Below, piece after piece: positions 1 to 8,751 of a DNA stretch of 64,000 nucleotides (within the stretch, counting starts at the first letter, position 1; each line of letters starts with the position of its first letter). Source of the stretch: Bacteroidales bacterium (lineage in GTDB: Bacteria; Bacteroidota; Bacteroidia; Bacteroidales; Marinilabiliaceae); assembly GCA_017417385.1 (NCBI GenBank), contig JAFPZF010000029.1, positions 75,953 to 139,952 of the forward strand. Reading direction: 5' to 3'. Made by a program: the position numbers and the translations under genes. The notes under the pieces were generated by a model. The model was not told where the DNA came from. It saw only the letters and a program-made list of their open reading frames with translations, and did no database searches.

Positions 1-1793
1 TTCCAGTATCTTTCCTTGATATGCTCCATCCAGTCTACCAATGCCTGGTAGTGTATCCAGAATTGGTCCCAGTCGCCGTACCTCTCGCCGAGCATCATGA
101 GAGTGAAAGGCATAGCAGCGGGCCACGTGACATTGTCGGAATAGTAGTTCCAGAAGGCAGGTGCAACGTCTGGGATGCAGCCGTCCTCGCGTTGTGCCTC
201 CTCGATGTCGCGCATCCATTTCTTGTACAGTGCGTAGTTGTCGAAGACGTAGGACTCACCAGAGCTCCCGACAGTCCTGTCGCCGAGCCAAGGCTGACGT
301 TCGTCACGCTGAGGGCAGTCGACGGGCATACCCTTGTAGTTAGCCTCGATGCCACGTACCGCATTTTCGTAAACCTTGTTGAGAGTCTCGTTGTTAGTCT
401 TGAAGTGGCCAGTCATCTCCATCTCGTCGGAGACCTTCTCGGCGATGATGTCTTTCGCCGTAAAAGACTTAAGACCGCTTATCTCGACATGGCGGAAGCC
501 GTGGTAGACGAAAGTCGGTCGCCACCAAGTCCCGTTCTCCTTGCCGTTGGCGATGTAGGTGTCGGTGCTCTCGGCGTGTCGGAGGTTTTCAGTGTATAGT
601 TCACCGTCCTTCAGCGTCTCGGCGTAGCGTATCTTGACAGTGTCGCCAGCAGCGAGGCCGTTAAGTCGGATCTTTACCCAGCCAGCCATGTTCTGTTCGA
701 AGCTGACAATGTGGCGAGACCCCGTTGTTATCACAGACTCGCACTTGACAGTCCCGACGACCTTCATGCCGGGCATCTCCTCAGGTCTGAGGCTGCCGTA
801 TGGGCCACCGACCCTTTCCGCCTCTTGCCAACTCTTGTCGTCGTAGCCAGCCTTAGTCCATTCGCCCAGCTCCTTTTGTGCGTCGTAAATCTCGCCGTCG
901 TACTCATTGTTCGAGCGAATAGGGCCATCGGCGTTCAGTCGCCATTTGTTCGTAGTGGCGACGACCTGCTTTTTGCCGTCGGCGAACTCGATGACGAGGT
1001 TGGCACGAAGTTTAGGGTAGCCGAAGTTCGTGATCTTGTACGTCTTCTTGTGCTGCTGCATCGTGTAGAACCTGCCGTTGCCGAGGACGACGCCGATAGC
1101 GTTGTCGCCGTTCTGGAGGGCCGACGTCACGTCGTAGGTATTATAGAGAGTCGTGCGGCGGTAGTCAGTCGGGGACGGTGCGAGTTCGCGGTCGCCAACC
1201 TTGTTGCCGTTGATGAAAGCCTGGTAGAGACCCAGGCCGGAGATGTAGAGCGTTGCCTTCTTGATCTCCTTGTCGATGTTGAACTCCGTTCGGAGGTAGC
1301 GAGAGGAGAGGCGGCTGTGCTCGTTTTCAACGTCCCAGGGGTTTGCAGAGTCGAGGCCGATCCATTGTCCGCTCCAGTCGCCCTCGGTCAACTTGCCAAT
1401 GCTCCAAGTCGCAATGTCGCTCCAGACCGTAGTACCCTTGTTCGTCTTCACCTCGACACGCCAATAGTACTGCTGTTCTGCCTTGAGCCTTTTGCCTTTA
1501 TATTCAATCCATTGGGAATAACCTCTATCGTAGCCGTTGTCCCATAGGTCGCCTTCCTTTGCGGCAGCCTTCTCACGGCTACTGCAGACGATGATCCTGT
1601 AACTAGTCTGACGGACGTCGTTCTCGTCGCTTTCAATCCTCCAGCCGAAACGTGGTTCGCATGTCCCGATGCCGAGAGGGTTCGTCAGGTGCTCCGTCCG
1701 CAGGTCAGTCACAGTGATGGTGCCCATCATCTCAATGCCCCAGCAAGTCATCAGAATGCCGGCGGCAATCCTTCGTACTATATGTTGTATCAT
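1..1793 (-). CDS. Alpha-L-rhamnosidase, GH78, 3' end beyond window
   Basis: Partial gene: about 597 residues are present and the stop lies beyond the left edge. It starts at the ATG at 1793 with a hydrophobic N-terminus (MIQHIVRRIAAGILMTCW), a likely export signal. The beta-sandwich region of bacterial rhamnosidases follows, with motifs such as EPRFGWRIES, YRIIVCSS and YYWRVEV. Near residues 490-500 is CPQRDERQPWLGD, the conserved acidic motif of the GH78 (alpha/alpha)6 catalytic domain. The family hydrolyses terminal alpha-L-rhamnose from pectin, rhamnogalacturonan or plant glycosides, usually in the periplasm or at the cell surface. It lies about 22 bases after the small membrane protein and downstream of the beta-helix protein, so the three probably form one operon. 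The family is clear; the substrate is inferred. Confidence 0.93.
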   Translation of the reverse strand, partial: MIQHIVRRIAAGILMTCWGIEMMGTITVTDLRTEHLTNPLGIGTCEPRFGWRIESDENDVRQTSYRIIVCSSREKAAAKEGDLWDNGYDRGYSQWIEYKGKRLKAEQQYYWRVEVKTNKGTTVWSDIATWSIGKLTEGDWSGQWIGLDSANPWDVENEHSRLSSRYLRTEFNIDKEIKKATLYISGLGLYQAFINGNKVGDRELAPSPTDYRRTTLYNTYDVTSALQNGDNAIGVVLGNGRFYTMQQHKKTYKITNFGYPKLRANLVIEFADGKKQVVATTNKWRLNADGPIRSNNEYDGEIYDAQKELGEWTKAGYDDKSWQEAERVGGPYGSLRPEEMPGMKVVGTVKCESVITTGSRHIVSFEQNMAGWVKIRLNGLAAGDTVKIRYAETLKDGELYTENLRHAESTDTYIANGKENGTWWRPTFVYHGFRHVEISGLKSFTAKDIIAEKVSDEMEMTGHFKTNNETLNKVYENAVRGIEANYKGMPVDCPQRDERQPWLGDRTVGSSGESYVFDNYALYKKWMRDIEEAQREDGCIPDVAPAFWNYYSDNVTWPAAMPFTLMMLGERYGDWDQFWIHYQALVDWMEHIKERYW

Positions 1794-1815
1794 GTCTCTT
1801 TTGTCTCGTTGATTA

Positions 1816-2085
1816 TTATTTCTCAATATTTTCACTCTTTTTGAAAGCGGCCTTCACTCTCTTCAAGCCTTCGGCACCGAGGATAGTAAGACCTCCATAT
1901 TGGAACGTCTTTGCCAGACCGAAGAACACAGTGAACCGCACACCCTTCTCGGCTATCGACGTGTCTTCGTCCCAGAAGCCCCATAACGCTATGACATAGC
2001 ACGGGATACACAGGAGGAGGACAATCAGTCCCGTCCTGAAAGAGAGTCGGCGTAGACGCTCCTTGATAGTCTCGATAATTTTCAT
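1816..2085 (-). CDS. Small membrane protein, 89 aa
   Basis: Predicted protein of 89 residues with a basic, amphipathic N-terminus (MKIIETIKERLRRL), a strong hydrophobic helix at about residues 18-36 (GLIVLLLCIPCYVIALWGF), a second, weaker hydrophobic stretch at about 50-70, and a lysine-rich tail. Positive charge at both ends suggests N-in/C-in topology. It lies 21 bases after the beta-helix protein and 22 bases before the GH78 gene on the same strand, so it is almost certainly co-transcribed with them. The C-terminal pattern (ILGAEGLKRVK) faintly recalls the small domain called transporter suffix domain, but I would not assign it. Function unknown; a role beside the glycan enzymes is only positional inference. 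Confidence 0.72.
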   Translation of the reverse strand: MKIIETIKERLRRLSFRTGLIVLLLCIPCYVIALWGFWDEDTSIAEKGVRFTVFFGLAKTFQYGGLTILGAEGLKRVKAAFKKSENIEK

Positions 2086-2106
2086 CTGTATTGTCGTCTG
2101 TTGTCT

Positions 2107-5100
2107 CTAAAGTCTCTTGAGCCACGTAATCCTCTCACTCAGCTTATGGTCTCCGCTGAGATTTTGCTTCTTAGCCTTTTGGCGGACAGCGCCAGTCGTC
2201 TCGTCAATCGTCATGACGTCGTACTTACCGGCGGGGACTTGGCACTTTGCACCGTCGCCAGTCTTGTATGCCAAGATGCCGTCTTTGCACTCCAGAATCC
2301 AGCATCCGTCGCCTTCAGCAGGCGTCATAGACTTCAGTGCGGTCCGCAGTTCACGGCTGTCAATCTTGACGTTGGCGAGCGAGCCGCCTCCCATCAGAAT
2401 CGCCCATCCGTAGCTCGGATATTGCTGAGAGAAGAAAGTGACAGCCTTGTCCGGGTAAGCCTTTCGGTATTCGCTGACCGCCTTGTAGGCCTCAGCGTTA
2501 GAAGTCTTACCGACCTTCATCTTGCGCATCCACTGACGAGGAGCCATGTTCTTGCCAGCCTCTGGAGCCCAGAGTCCAGCTGTGTTGTAGTGCCAGTAGC
2601 GGATGTCGATGATGTCTATCGTCTTGCTCAGATTCTCGTCTTTTAGGATAGCATCCTGCGCGTCCTTCGTGCAGCTCAGGGCGACGAGGACATTGCGACC
2701 CGTCTCCTTCTCCCACTCAGCTATCGTCTCCAGCCAGAAGCGGACGAAATGCTCCGGGCCAGTGTATTCGTCGCTCAGAACGTGGATAGCGTTCGGGTTG
2801 TCCTTCATCTCCTCGAGACACATGCGGATGTATCCCTTGTGAAGAGCCACAAGCCTCTCGTTCTTTGTGTCGTAGAACTGTTCAGCATAGAAAATACGCT
2901 TGTCGCCGGCGAAGTGAACAGGCTCTGGGAAGGCGTGATACGTATCGTTGATGTTGTTCTCCGGTCTCCATGGGCAGTCCACCCAGTGAGCGCCAGCCTC
3001 GAGGATGTTGTGCTGGAAGTAGTGCTCGCAGTAGAGGACCTTGCCGTGGTTTGCTGCCGAGGAGGCGAACTGGCGTAGTCGCTGCCAATACCATTCGTTA
3101 GGCTTCGTCAGGTCGTATTTAGACAGACCGTCCCAAGCCGTCCCGACGCCCGAGCGGGCAAATGGCTGCTCATAGAAAGGCGGGCAGACCTCGCCGTCGG
3201 AACGTCTGACCCTCTCGTGGTCAATCCTCCGAAGGTCGTACCAGAGGCCATAGTGGTGGTCGAGCATACCGAAGTTACGGGCCTCCATCATAGTGACGAC
3301 GCTGTCGATGTGGTCAGTCCAGCCAATACCCTCGCGACCAGGTACGAAACGGGTGACGGCAGCCGATGCGCCATTCTTGGTGAAGTTGTCTTTCGTCCTC
3401 CCGTTCCACCAGGGGATAGCATAACGCGTCCCGACTACGTATTCACCCCCGACAGTCAGGTTGCCGTTTTCTACGTTGCACCCAATAGCCGTTACTTTGT
3501 TTTCCTTTCTTTTATTATCCTTCTTCTCCTTGACAGTCAGTTCGCTACTCTTCTTGACGCCATCAGCAGACGTCGATGCAGAGAACTTCTGCTGGCCGAT
3601 CCACTCTTCGAGGGTGAGCCTCCTCGTCGTCAGCGACTCCATAGCACGTTCGGCGGCCTGCTCGACAGTCGGACTGCTCGTCGCATTGTCGTCTCTCGGG
3701 AGGATCCTCCCATCTCTCTTGTCCTTCCCGATTCTCTTTTCGAGCTGAGCATAGAAGAGACTGCGGGGCGAGACGTGGTCGTTGCTGCTCGTCCAGTGAC
3801 CGTTGCCAGTCAGGGTGCCCCAGCAACCGTGTCCCGAGCTGACGTTGACAGTGTCTGGCGAGTAAATCAGGATGTTGGCGGCCGTGCACTGCCAGGCCAT
3901 AGAGTTGGCGGTGTTCCAGCCAGTCCCCATCTGATACTGTTCGAGGTTAGCCATCTTGATGTCGCCACCGTCGATGTCCACAATGTCCATCAGGATACCT
4001 GGAGCCCAGGAGCCCACGGAGCCGCTGAAGCCCTTGCTCCTCAGACCTTCACACTGGACGAAGGCGTTAGGACCGGCGGCGCAAAAGTCAGTCACGAAGT
4101 CGTTGATACCGTCTTTCGATACGCAGCGTTGGAAGAGACACTGCTGACCACGAGTCAGGAAGGTGCGTCGACGCCAACCGCCGATCTCGCTGACAGGCTC
4201 AGAAGCTATGCAGTCCTCGACAGTTATGCGGCTGCCGCCCTTCTGAATGTTGACAGCCGAGCCGGCAGTGTGGCAGAACCATATCTTGCGGACCCAGCAG
4301 TCGCGAGCGTAGTCAATGTGAATACCGTCCCACGTGTGGTCCTCGTCTTTCGGGTTCCAGTCGTTGACAGCCATCACTATACGAAGGTTTTCGACACCGC
4401 ACTCCCTTATCTCGCCTTTGTTCTCAGACTTCCTTATCTCTGCACCGCCTGACTGCTCGTCTATCGAGCAAGTTATCGGCGAGTCGAGGAATATCGAGTC
4501 ACCCTTGACGGCAGTGACTTCTCGAGTCCATGACAAGTCGATGTCGGATTCCTTCCAGCCCGTGTAGTCGAGGCCGCCGCCGAAGTCGTTCATAGCGAGG
4601 CTTGCGATCCACTCCTTGGTGCATGGGCGGAAGACCTCCACTCTGTCACCGTTCTTAAGAAAGTCAGTATTCTCAGCTCTTAAAGCCGTAGCGCCTGCTC
4701 TGACGTTCCCTTTTATCGTCGTCTTGTCGCCAATTATCGTCTCTTGACTACCGCGGACATATATTGCAGCCCCCCTGTCGAAACCCGTCTTCTTCAAGAC
4801 AGTCTTCTCTCCGGAGCCTCTCAGGACGACGCCGCTTTGACTTATCGTTATCGCCTTGTCTATCAGGTATGTCCCATCGGTCAGGAGGACAGCACCACGG
4901 TGTCCGTCCTTGTCGGCTGGCAAGGCAGAGACGTAGTCTATCGCCTTTTGAATCTCCTTGCTATCGTCTTTTCCTGTCGGCGGGACACACACAGCAATGC
5001 CGACGTCTGGTATGTCAGTCTCGGACGCCATGTAGCCTGCCGTACTGTAGTCCATCGGGATGTAGACCCTTTTGGGTGCAGGTCCAGCCATGACGCCTGT

Positions 5101-5142
5101 CGCTATTGCGAGGCCGACGAGGAGTGGGAGTAAATGCTTCAT
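2107..5142 (-). CDS. Secreted beta-helix (pectate-lyase-like) protein with extra C-terminal domain
   Basis: A 1011-residue protein with a clear signal peptide (MKHLLPLLVGLAIATGVMA). Residues about 45-480 look like a right-handed parallel beta-helix of the pectate-lyase-3 type: DDSKEIQKAIDYV, GTYLIDKAITI and successive short repeats such as VENLRIV, VRKIWFCHT and ITVEDCIAS. Residues 560-1000 form a different domain, rich in aromatics (WWNGRTKDNFTKNG, HYGLWYDLRRIDHER, YCEHYFQHNILE), probably a TIM-barrel-like module; from memory it fits a DUF6298-type tail, which I cannot check here. It is expected to act outside the cytoplasm on a pectic or other plant polysaccharide. It heads a probable operon with the small membrane protein and the GH78 enzyme. 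I see no good TAnnTTTG promoter in the 60 bases upstream. Confidence 0.85.
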   Translation of the reverse strand: MKHLLPLLVGLAIATGVMAGPAPKRVYIPMDYSTAGYMASETDIPDVGIAVCVPPTGKDDSKEIQKAIDYVSALPADKDGHRGAVLLTDGTYLIDKAITISQSGVVLRGSGEKTVLKKTGFDRGAAIYVRGSQETIIGDKTTIKGNVRAGATALRAENTDFLKNGDRVEVFRPCTKEWIASLAMNDFGGGLDYTGWKESDIDLSWTREVTAVKGDSIFLDSPITCSIDEQSGGAEIRKSENKGEIRECGVENLRIVMAVNDWNPKDEDHTWDGIHIDYARDCWVRKIWFCHTAGSAVNIQKGGSRITVEDCIASEPVSEIGGWRRRTFLTRGQQCLFQRCVSKDGINDFVTDFCAAGPNAFVQCEGLRSKGFSGSVGSWAPGILMDIVDIDGGDIKMANLEQYQMGTGWNTANSMAWQCTAANILIYSPDTVNVSSGHGCWGTLTGNGHWTSSNDHVSPRSLFYAQLEKRIGKDKRDGRILPRDDNATSSPTVEQAAERAMESLTTRRLTLEEWIGQQKFSASTSADGVKKSSELTVKEKKDNKRKENKVTAIGCNVENGNLTVGGEYVVGTRYAIPWWNGRTKDNFTKNGASAAVTRFVPGREGIGWTDHIDSVVTMMEARNFGMLDHHYGLWYDLRRIDHERVRRSDGEVCPPFYEQPFARSGVGTAWDGLSKYDLTKPNEWYWQRLRQFASSAANHGKVLYCEHYFQHNILEAGAHWVDCPWRPENNINDTYHAFPEPVHFAGDKRIFYAEQFYDTKNERLVALHKGYIRMCLEEMKDNPNAIHVLSDEYTGPEHFVRFWLETIAEWEKETGRNVLVALSCTKDAQDAILKDENLSKTIDIIDIRYWHYNTAGLWAPEAGKNMAPRQWMRKMKVGKTSNAEAYKAVSEYRKAYPDKAVTFFSQQYPSYGWAILMGGGSLANVKIDSRELRTALKSMTPAEGDGCWILECKDGILAYKTGDGAKCQVPAGKYDVMTIDETTGAVRQKAKKQNLSGDHKLSERITWLKRL

Positions 5143-5185
5143 CGATTGTGGGTGATAATGTTCCTTAACTTCACTCTTGATGCTA

Positions 5186-5202
5186 TGCCTCTGCGAGAGG
5201 CA
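5186..5202 (-). terminator. Short perfect hairpin right after nadD
   Basis: TGCCTCT and AGAGGCA form a perfect 7-bp stem with a 3-base loop directly after the nadD stop codon. There is no T-run after it on the minus strand, so it may stabilise the 3' end rather than act as a full intrinsic terminator. Confidence 0.45.
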
Positions 5203-5790
5203 CTATTTGTATAGGCCATTTTGAGCGATGTACTCTGCTACACCGTTTGCCACGAAGTATCGGGTCTCTATACTGTTTTTTGTCCATTCGCGAATCATCG
5301 TCGACGATATGTCGACTTGAGGAGCGTCGAGCATCTCGACCGTGGCTCCCATTTTCGTCACCTGCTCAGTATTCGGGGAGTAGCCGGGGCGAGGATATAT
5401 CAGGAATCGCTGACCGCTGAGCAGACGATTGGCCTCTCTCCATCTCGGGAGACCTTCGACGTTGTCGCCGCCCATGATGATGCTGAAACGCCTGTCTGGG
5501 TAGTCCTCTTTCAGGCGAGTCATCGTCTGAATCGTGTAGGAAGGCAGAGGCAGATGCAACTCGACGTCGCAGACCTTGATGTTGTCACTGTCCTTCGTAG
5601 CAATCCGAGCCATCTCGCACCTGTGCTCAGCGTCGGCGAGGTCGCGTTGCTGCTTGAAAGGGTTGTGGGGGCTGACGACAATCCACACCTCGTCTACGCC
5701 ACCGAAGTTGAGCGCATATTGCGCCAGCATCAGGTGTCCGACGTGGATCGGGTTGAAGGAGCCGAAGAGAAGGCCAGTCTCAATCATCAC
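5203..5790 (-). CDS. nadD: Nicotinate-nucleotide adenylyltransferase
   Basis: 195 residues, normal length for NadD. It transfers AMP from ATP to nicotinate mononucleotide to make deamido-NAD in NAD synthesis, in the cytoplasm. The nucleotidyltransferase signature GSFNPIHVGH is at residues 10-19 (GxFxPxHxGH), and the C-terminal ATP-binding motif ISSTMIRE is near residue 162. The start region ATGATG overlaps the gmk stop by a few bases, so the two are translationally coupled. Order yicC-gmk-nadD on one strand indicates a housekeeping operon transcribed from about 7305. NAD kinase (nadK), which acts later in the same pathway, lies at 17765 in another operon. Confidence 0.97.
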   Translation of the reverse strand: MMIETGLLFGSFNPIHVGHLMLAQYALNFGGVDEVWIVVSPHNPFKQQRDLADAEHRCEMARIATKDSDNIKVCDVELHLPLPSYTIQTMTRLKEDYPDRRFSIIMGGDNVEGLPRWREANRLLSGQRFLIYPRPGYSPNTEQVTKMGATVEMLDAPQVDISSTMIREWTKNSIETRYFVANGVAEYIAQNGLYK

Positions 5791-6365
5791 TTCTCGGTCG
5801 AGATGAAGCCTCTCACAACCTCTTCTGCGTCTTTCAACGCCTTCTGCAGGTCGTCGTTGACGACGATGCGGTCAAAGTCCTTGCTCTTCTCGAGCTCTAT
5901 TGCCGCCTTTGCGACACGCTGCTCGATCTTCTCCATAGAGTCAGTTCCTCGGCCGATGAGCCTACGGCGAAGCTCCTCGATGCTAGGTGGCTGAATGAAG
6001 ATAGTCAGAGCGTCGTCCTTGAAAATCTTCTTGAGGTTGAGACCGCCGACGACGTCGACGTCGAAGACGATCACGTTACCCTTGTTCTTGATTCTCTCGA
6101 CCTCGCTCCAGAGCGTCCCGTAGTAGCATCCCGAGTAGACTTCCTCGTACTCGACGAACTTATCCTCGTCGATTCTCTTGCGGAACTCCTCAGTCGTCAG
6201 GAAATAGTACTCCTTGCCGTCCTGCTCTTCGCCTCGCGGCTTCCTGCTCGTCGCCGAGATAGAGAACTCGAGAGGCAGACCGAGTTCAAGCAGATGGTTG
6301 ATGATAGTCGACTTTCCCGACCCTGACGGGGCCGAGAATATCAGGATGCTTCCCGTGGTGCTCAT
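5787..6365 (-). CDS. gmk: Guanylate kinase
   Basis: 192 residues. Phosphorylates GMP to GDP using ATP. The P-loop APSGSGKST is at residues 11-19, followed by the GMP-binding segment SATSRKPRGEEQDGKEYYF and VEYEEVYSGCYYGT, typical of the family. It overlaps the nadD start by 4 bases and its own start overlaps the yicC stop by 4 bases, both ATGA-type junctions. The yicC-gmk pairing is widespread in bacteria. Confidence 0.97.
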   Translation of the reverse strand: MSTTGSILIFSAPSGSGKSTIINHLLELGLPLEFSISATSRKPRGEEQDGKEYYFLTTEEFRKRIDEDKFVEYEEVYSGCYYGTLWSEVERIKNKGNVIVFDVDVVGGLNLKKIFKDDALTIFIQPPSIEELRRRLIGRGTDSMEKIEQRVAKAAIELEKSKDFDRIVVNDDLQKALKDAEEVVRGFISTEK

Positions 6366-7279
6366 AATACGTTCAGTACTTGTTCCTTAATCTTTTCCAG
6401 TTCGTCCTTCATCTGGACGACGAGCCTCTGCATCTCAGCCTGATTGGCCTTAGAGCCGAGGGTGTTGATCTCACGGCCCATCTCCTGAGCGATGAAGCCC
6501 AGTTTCTTACCGGCCTCGTCCTCCTTGTCCATAGTGGAGAGGAAGTACTCGAGGTGGTTGGCGAGGCGGACCTTCTCCTCGTTGATGTCCAGTTTCTCGA
6601 TGTAGTATATCAGTTCCTGCTCGAGGCGATTCTGGTCGATACGGTCCTTTGCGACGACCTCCTCTATGTTGGACGTTATGCGGGCCTTGATCTTCTCGAC
6701 GCGCTCAGTCTCGTACTTAGGTACTTCGAGGGAGTATGACTTGATAAGGTCGATACGCTGACGGAGATCCTTGTCGAGGGCAGCACCTTCCTGACGGCGG
6801 AAGTCGACGAAGTGGTCGATAGCCTCCTCGACGCCGGCGCGGACATGCTTCCACTCGTCCTCGTCGAGCTCCTGCTGCTCGCTGTGTACAACGTCTGGGA
6901 GAGACAGGAGAGCCTTCACCGTCTGAGTCTCGTAGGTTGCGAGAGCCTCCCTCTCGCCTTCCCAAAGGATCTGATCGTGAAACCCGAGACGCTTGTTGAG
7001 CTCCTTTATCTGCTCGTAGTACTTAGCGGCGAGCTCGATGTCGATGTTCGCCATGTCGTCAGTCTGATGGCGTTCGAGATATATGTTGAAGTCGATCTTG
7101 CCGCGCTTGATACGCTGAGCGATGAGACCCCTCATCTCCATCTCCTTTTCGCGATAGAGAGTCGGTACCTTAGCTGCTATGTCCAGCTGCTTGCTGTTGA
7201 GTCCCTTCACCTCGATGATGACTCGCTTGCTCGGTAGCTCTACGGTAGCCTTTCCGTAGCCTGTCATTGAGTATATCAT
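6362..7279 (-). CDS. yicC: YicC family endoribonuclease
   Basis: 305 residues from the ATG at 7279. The reading frame extends upstream to 7354, but the family always begins with MxxSMTGYG, here MIYSMTGYGKA, and a promoter -7 element lies at 7312-7319, which would fall inside the longer form; I therefore chose 7279. The C-terminal signature is present (RLANHLEYF, KLGFIAQEMGREINTLGSK, QRLVVQMKDELEKIKEQV). YicC proteins are cytoplasmic RNases implicated in small-RNA and stationary-phase mRNA turnover. First gene of the yicC-gmk-nadD operon. Confidence 0.93.
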   Translation of the reverse strand: MIYSMTGYGKATVELPSKRVIIEVKGLNSKQLDIAAKVPTLYREKEMEMRGLIAQRIKRGKIDFNIYLERHQTDDMANIDIELAAKYYEQIKELNKRLGFHDQILWEGEREALATYETQTVKALLSLPDVVHSEQQELDEDEWKHVRAGVEEAIDHFVDFRRQEGAALDKDLRQRIDLIKSYSLEVPKYETERVEKIKARITSNIEEVVAKDRIDQNRLEQELIYYIEKLDINEEKVRLANHLEYFLSTMDKEDEAGKKLGFIAQEMGREINTLGSKANQAEMQRLVVQMKDELEKIKEQVLNVL

Positions 7280-7311
7280 GCTCTTCCCTCTGTTGTATTT
7301 ATTTCTAACTA

Positions 7312-7341
7312 CAAAGATATAAATAATTCGGGATATATCCC
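7312..7341 (-). promoter_or_regulatory. yicC operon promoter with adjacent palindrome
   Basis: On the minus strand TATCTTTG (7312-7319) matches the Bacteroidetes -7 consensus TAnnTTTG, 33 bases before the yicC start. Immediately upstream is a perfect 12-bp palindrome GGGATATATCCC (7330-7341) covering the region where RNA polymerase would contact DNA upstream of -7. No clear -33 TTTG is visible. The palindrome could be an operator. Confidence 0.55.
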
Positions 7342-7402
7342 TCTTTCCATTCACCTACCTCTTTTAATCTCAGCCAATATGTTCGTTGTCGGAAGTCAAA
7401 AG

Positions 7403-7450
7403 GGGATGAAAAAGAAGAGAGGGAAAGAGCCGAAGCCCGTTCCCCCTCTC
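7403..7450 (-). terminator. Intrinsic terminator of ackA
   Basis: On the minus strand, starting 25 bases after the ackA stop, GAGAGGG (7444-7450) pairs with CCCTCTC (7417-7423). The inner GGGC/GCTC pairing is closed by a TTCG tetraloop, and the stem is followed by TTCTTTTTC. This is a textbook Rho-independent terminator. Confidence 0.8.
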
Positions 7451-7474
7451 ATGGAAATTCAAATGACAGTGCGA

Positions 7475-8695
7475 CTACGCCTTGAGCGTCTCGGCGCCCT
7501 TGGTGAGTTCGTCGGTATCCATAGCGATCATGAGCTCCTCGTCGGTCGGGATGACGCAGACCGTCACCTTAGAAGACGGCTTGGAGATGATAGCCTCCTC
7601 GCCCATGATAGTCTTGTTCTTCTCGACATCGAGCTCGACGCCCATGAACTCGAGGCCACGGCAAGCCGTCTCACGGCAATCGACCTTGTTCTCGCCGACG
7701 CCGCCGGTGAAGAGTATGATGTCGACGCCACCCATAGCGGCAGCGTAGGTCCCGATGTACTTACGGACGCGGTAGTAGTACATATCCTGAGCGAGGGCGG
7801 CGCGCTTGTCGCCCTTGTCGCGAGCAGCCTGGATCTCGCGCATATCGGACGTCGTCCCTGATACGCCGAGGAGGCCAGACTTCTTGTTCATGATAGTGTC
7901 GATCTGGTCTGCGGTGAGGCCCTCGTGCTTCATGAGGTAAGGAATGATAGCCGGGTCGATGTCGCCGCAGCGGGTACCCATCATGAGGCCCTCGAGCGGG
8001 GTGAGACCCATGCTCGTATCGACGCACTTGCCGTCGACGACAGCGGAGATAGAGCCGCCGTTGCCGATGTGGCAGGTGATGATCTTCTTGCCTATCGGGC
8101 TGACGCCGAGGAACTCGCAAACGCGGCGAGAGACGTACTTGTGGCTCGTTCCGTGGAAGCCGTAGCGACGGATGCCGTACTTCTCGTAGTACTCGTAAGG
8201 GAGTGCGTACATGTAGGCGTAGTCAGGCATCGTCTGGTGGAAGGCCGTATCGAAGACGCCTACCTGCGGGAGGTTAGGGAGGAGTGCCTTGACGGCGTTG
8301 ACGCCCTTGAGGTTAGCCGGGTTGTGGAGCGGGCCCATGTCTGAGCAAGCCTCGAAGATGTCGAGGACCTCCTTGGTGAGGATCGAGCTCTTGGTGAGCT
8401 TAGCGCCGCCATGGAGCATACGATGGCCGACAGCGTCGAGCTCGTCGAGAGACTTGAGGACGCCCTCGTTCGGGTCGGTCAGCTTGCTGAAGATGATCTC
8501 GACACCCTTAGTATGCTCGGGGATGCTTGTCTCCTCGATTTTCTTCTCGCCGTTGCGGAGGGAGTACTTGATGAAAGAGCCCGGCATGCCGATTTTCTCG
8601 ATGCCGCCGTTAGCAACAACCTTACGGCTCTCCATCTCAAAAAGCTTGTACTTGATAGATGAGCTGCCGCAGTTGAGCACCAAAATATTTTTCAT
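7475..8695 (-). CDS. ackA: Acetate kinase
   Basis: 406 residues from the ATG at 8695. A longer frame to 8779 exists, but the family begins with the phosphate-1 motif, here MKNILVLNCGSSSIKYKLF, and the upstream part would run through the pta terminator. Converts acetyl phosphate plus ADP to acetate plus ATP in the cytoplasm. Other ASKHA-fold signatures: HRMLHGG, GVFDTAFHQTMP, RRYGFHGTSHKYV, HIGNGGSISAV, DTSMGLTPLEGLMMGTR and FTGGVGEN. Isoleucine is encoded by ATC or ATT rather than ATA (first nine: eight ATC, one ATT), a sign of high expression. It lies downstream of pta, but an intrinsic terminator stands between them. Confidence 0.98.
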   Translation of the reverse strand: MKNILVLNCGSSSIKYKLFEMESRKVVANGGIEKIGMPGSFIKYSLRNGEKKIEETSIPEHTKGVEIIFSKLTDPNEGVLKSLDELDAVGHRMLHGGAKLTKSSILTKEVLDIFEACSDMGPLHNPANLKGVNAVKALLPNLPQVGVFDTAFHQTMPDYAYMYALPYEYYEKYGIRRYGFHGTSHKYVSRRVCEFLGVSPIGKKIITCHIGNGGSISAVVDGKCVDTSMGLTPLEGLMMGTRCGDIDPAIIPYLMKHEGLTADQIDTIMNKKSGLLGVSGTTSDMREIQAARDKGDKRAALAQDMYYYRVRKYIGTYAAAMGGVDIILFTGGVGENKVDCRETACRGLEFMGVELDVEKNKTIMGEEAIISKPSSKVTVCVIPTDEELMIAMDTDELTKGAETLKA

Positions 8696-8751
8696 TACTT
8701 GTATTACTATTATTTGTTGTTGATAGAGGCGGACGGTGGAGGAAGTTGCCT

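Noticed and set aside
3217-4452. 411-residue plus-strand frame inside the beta-helix gene
   Set aside because: Antisense shadow; the minus strand carries the signal peptide and beta-helix pattern.
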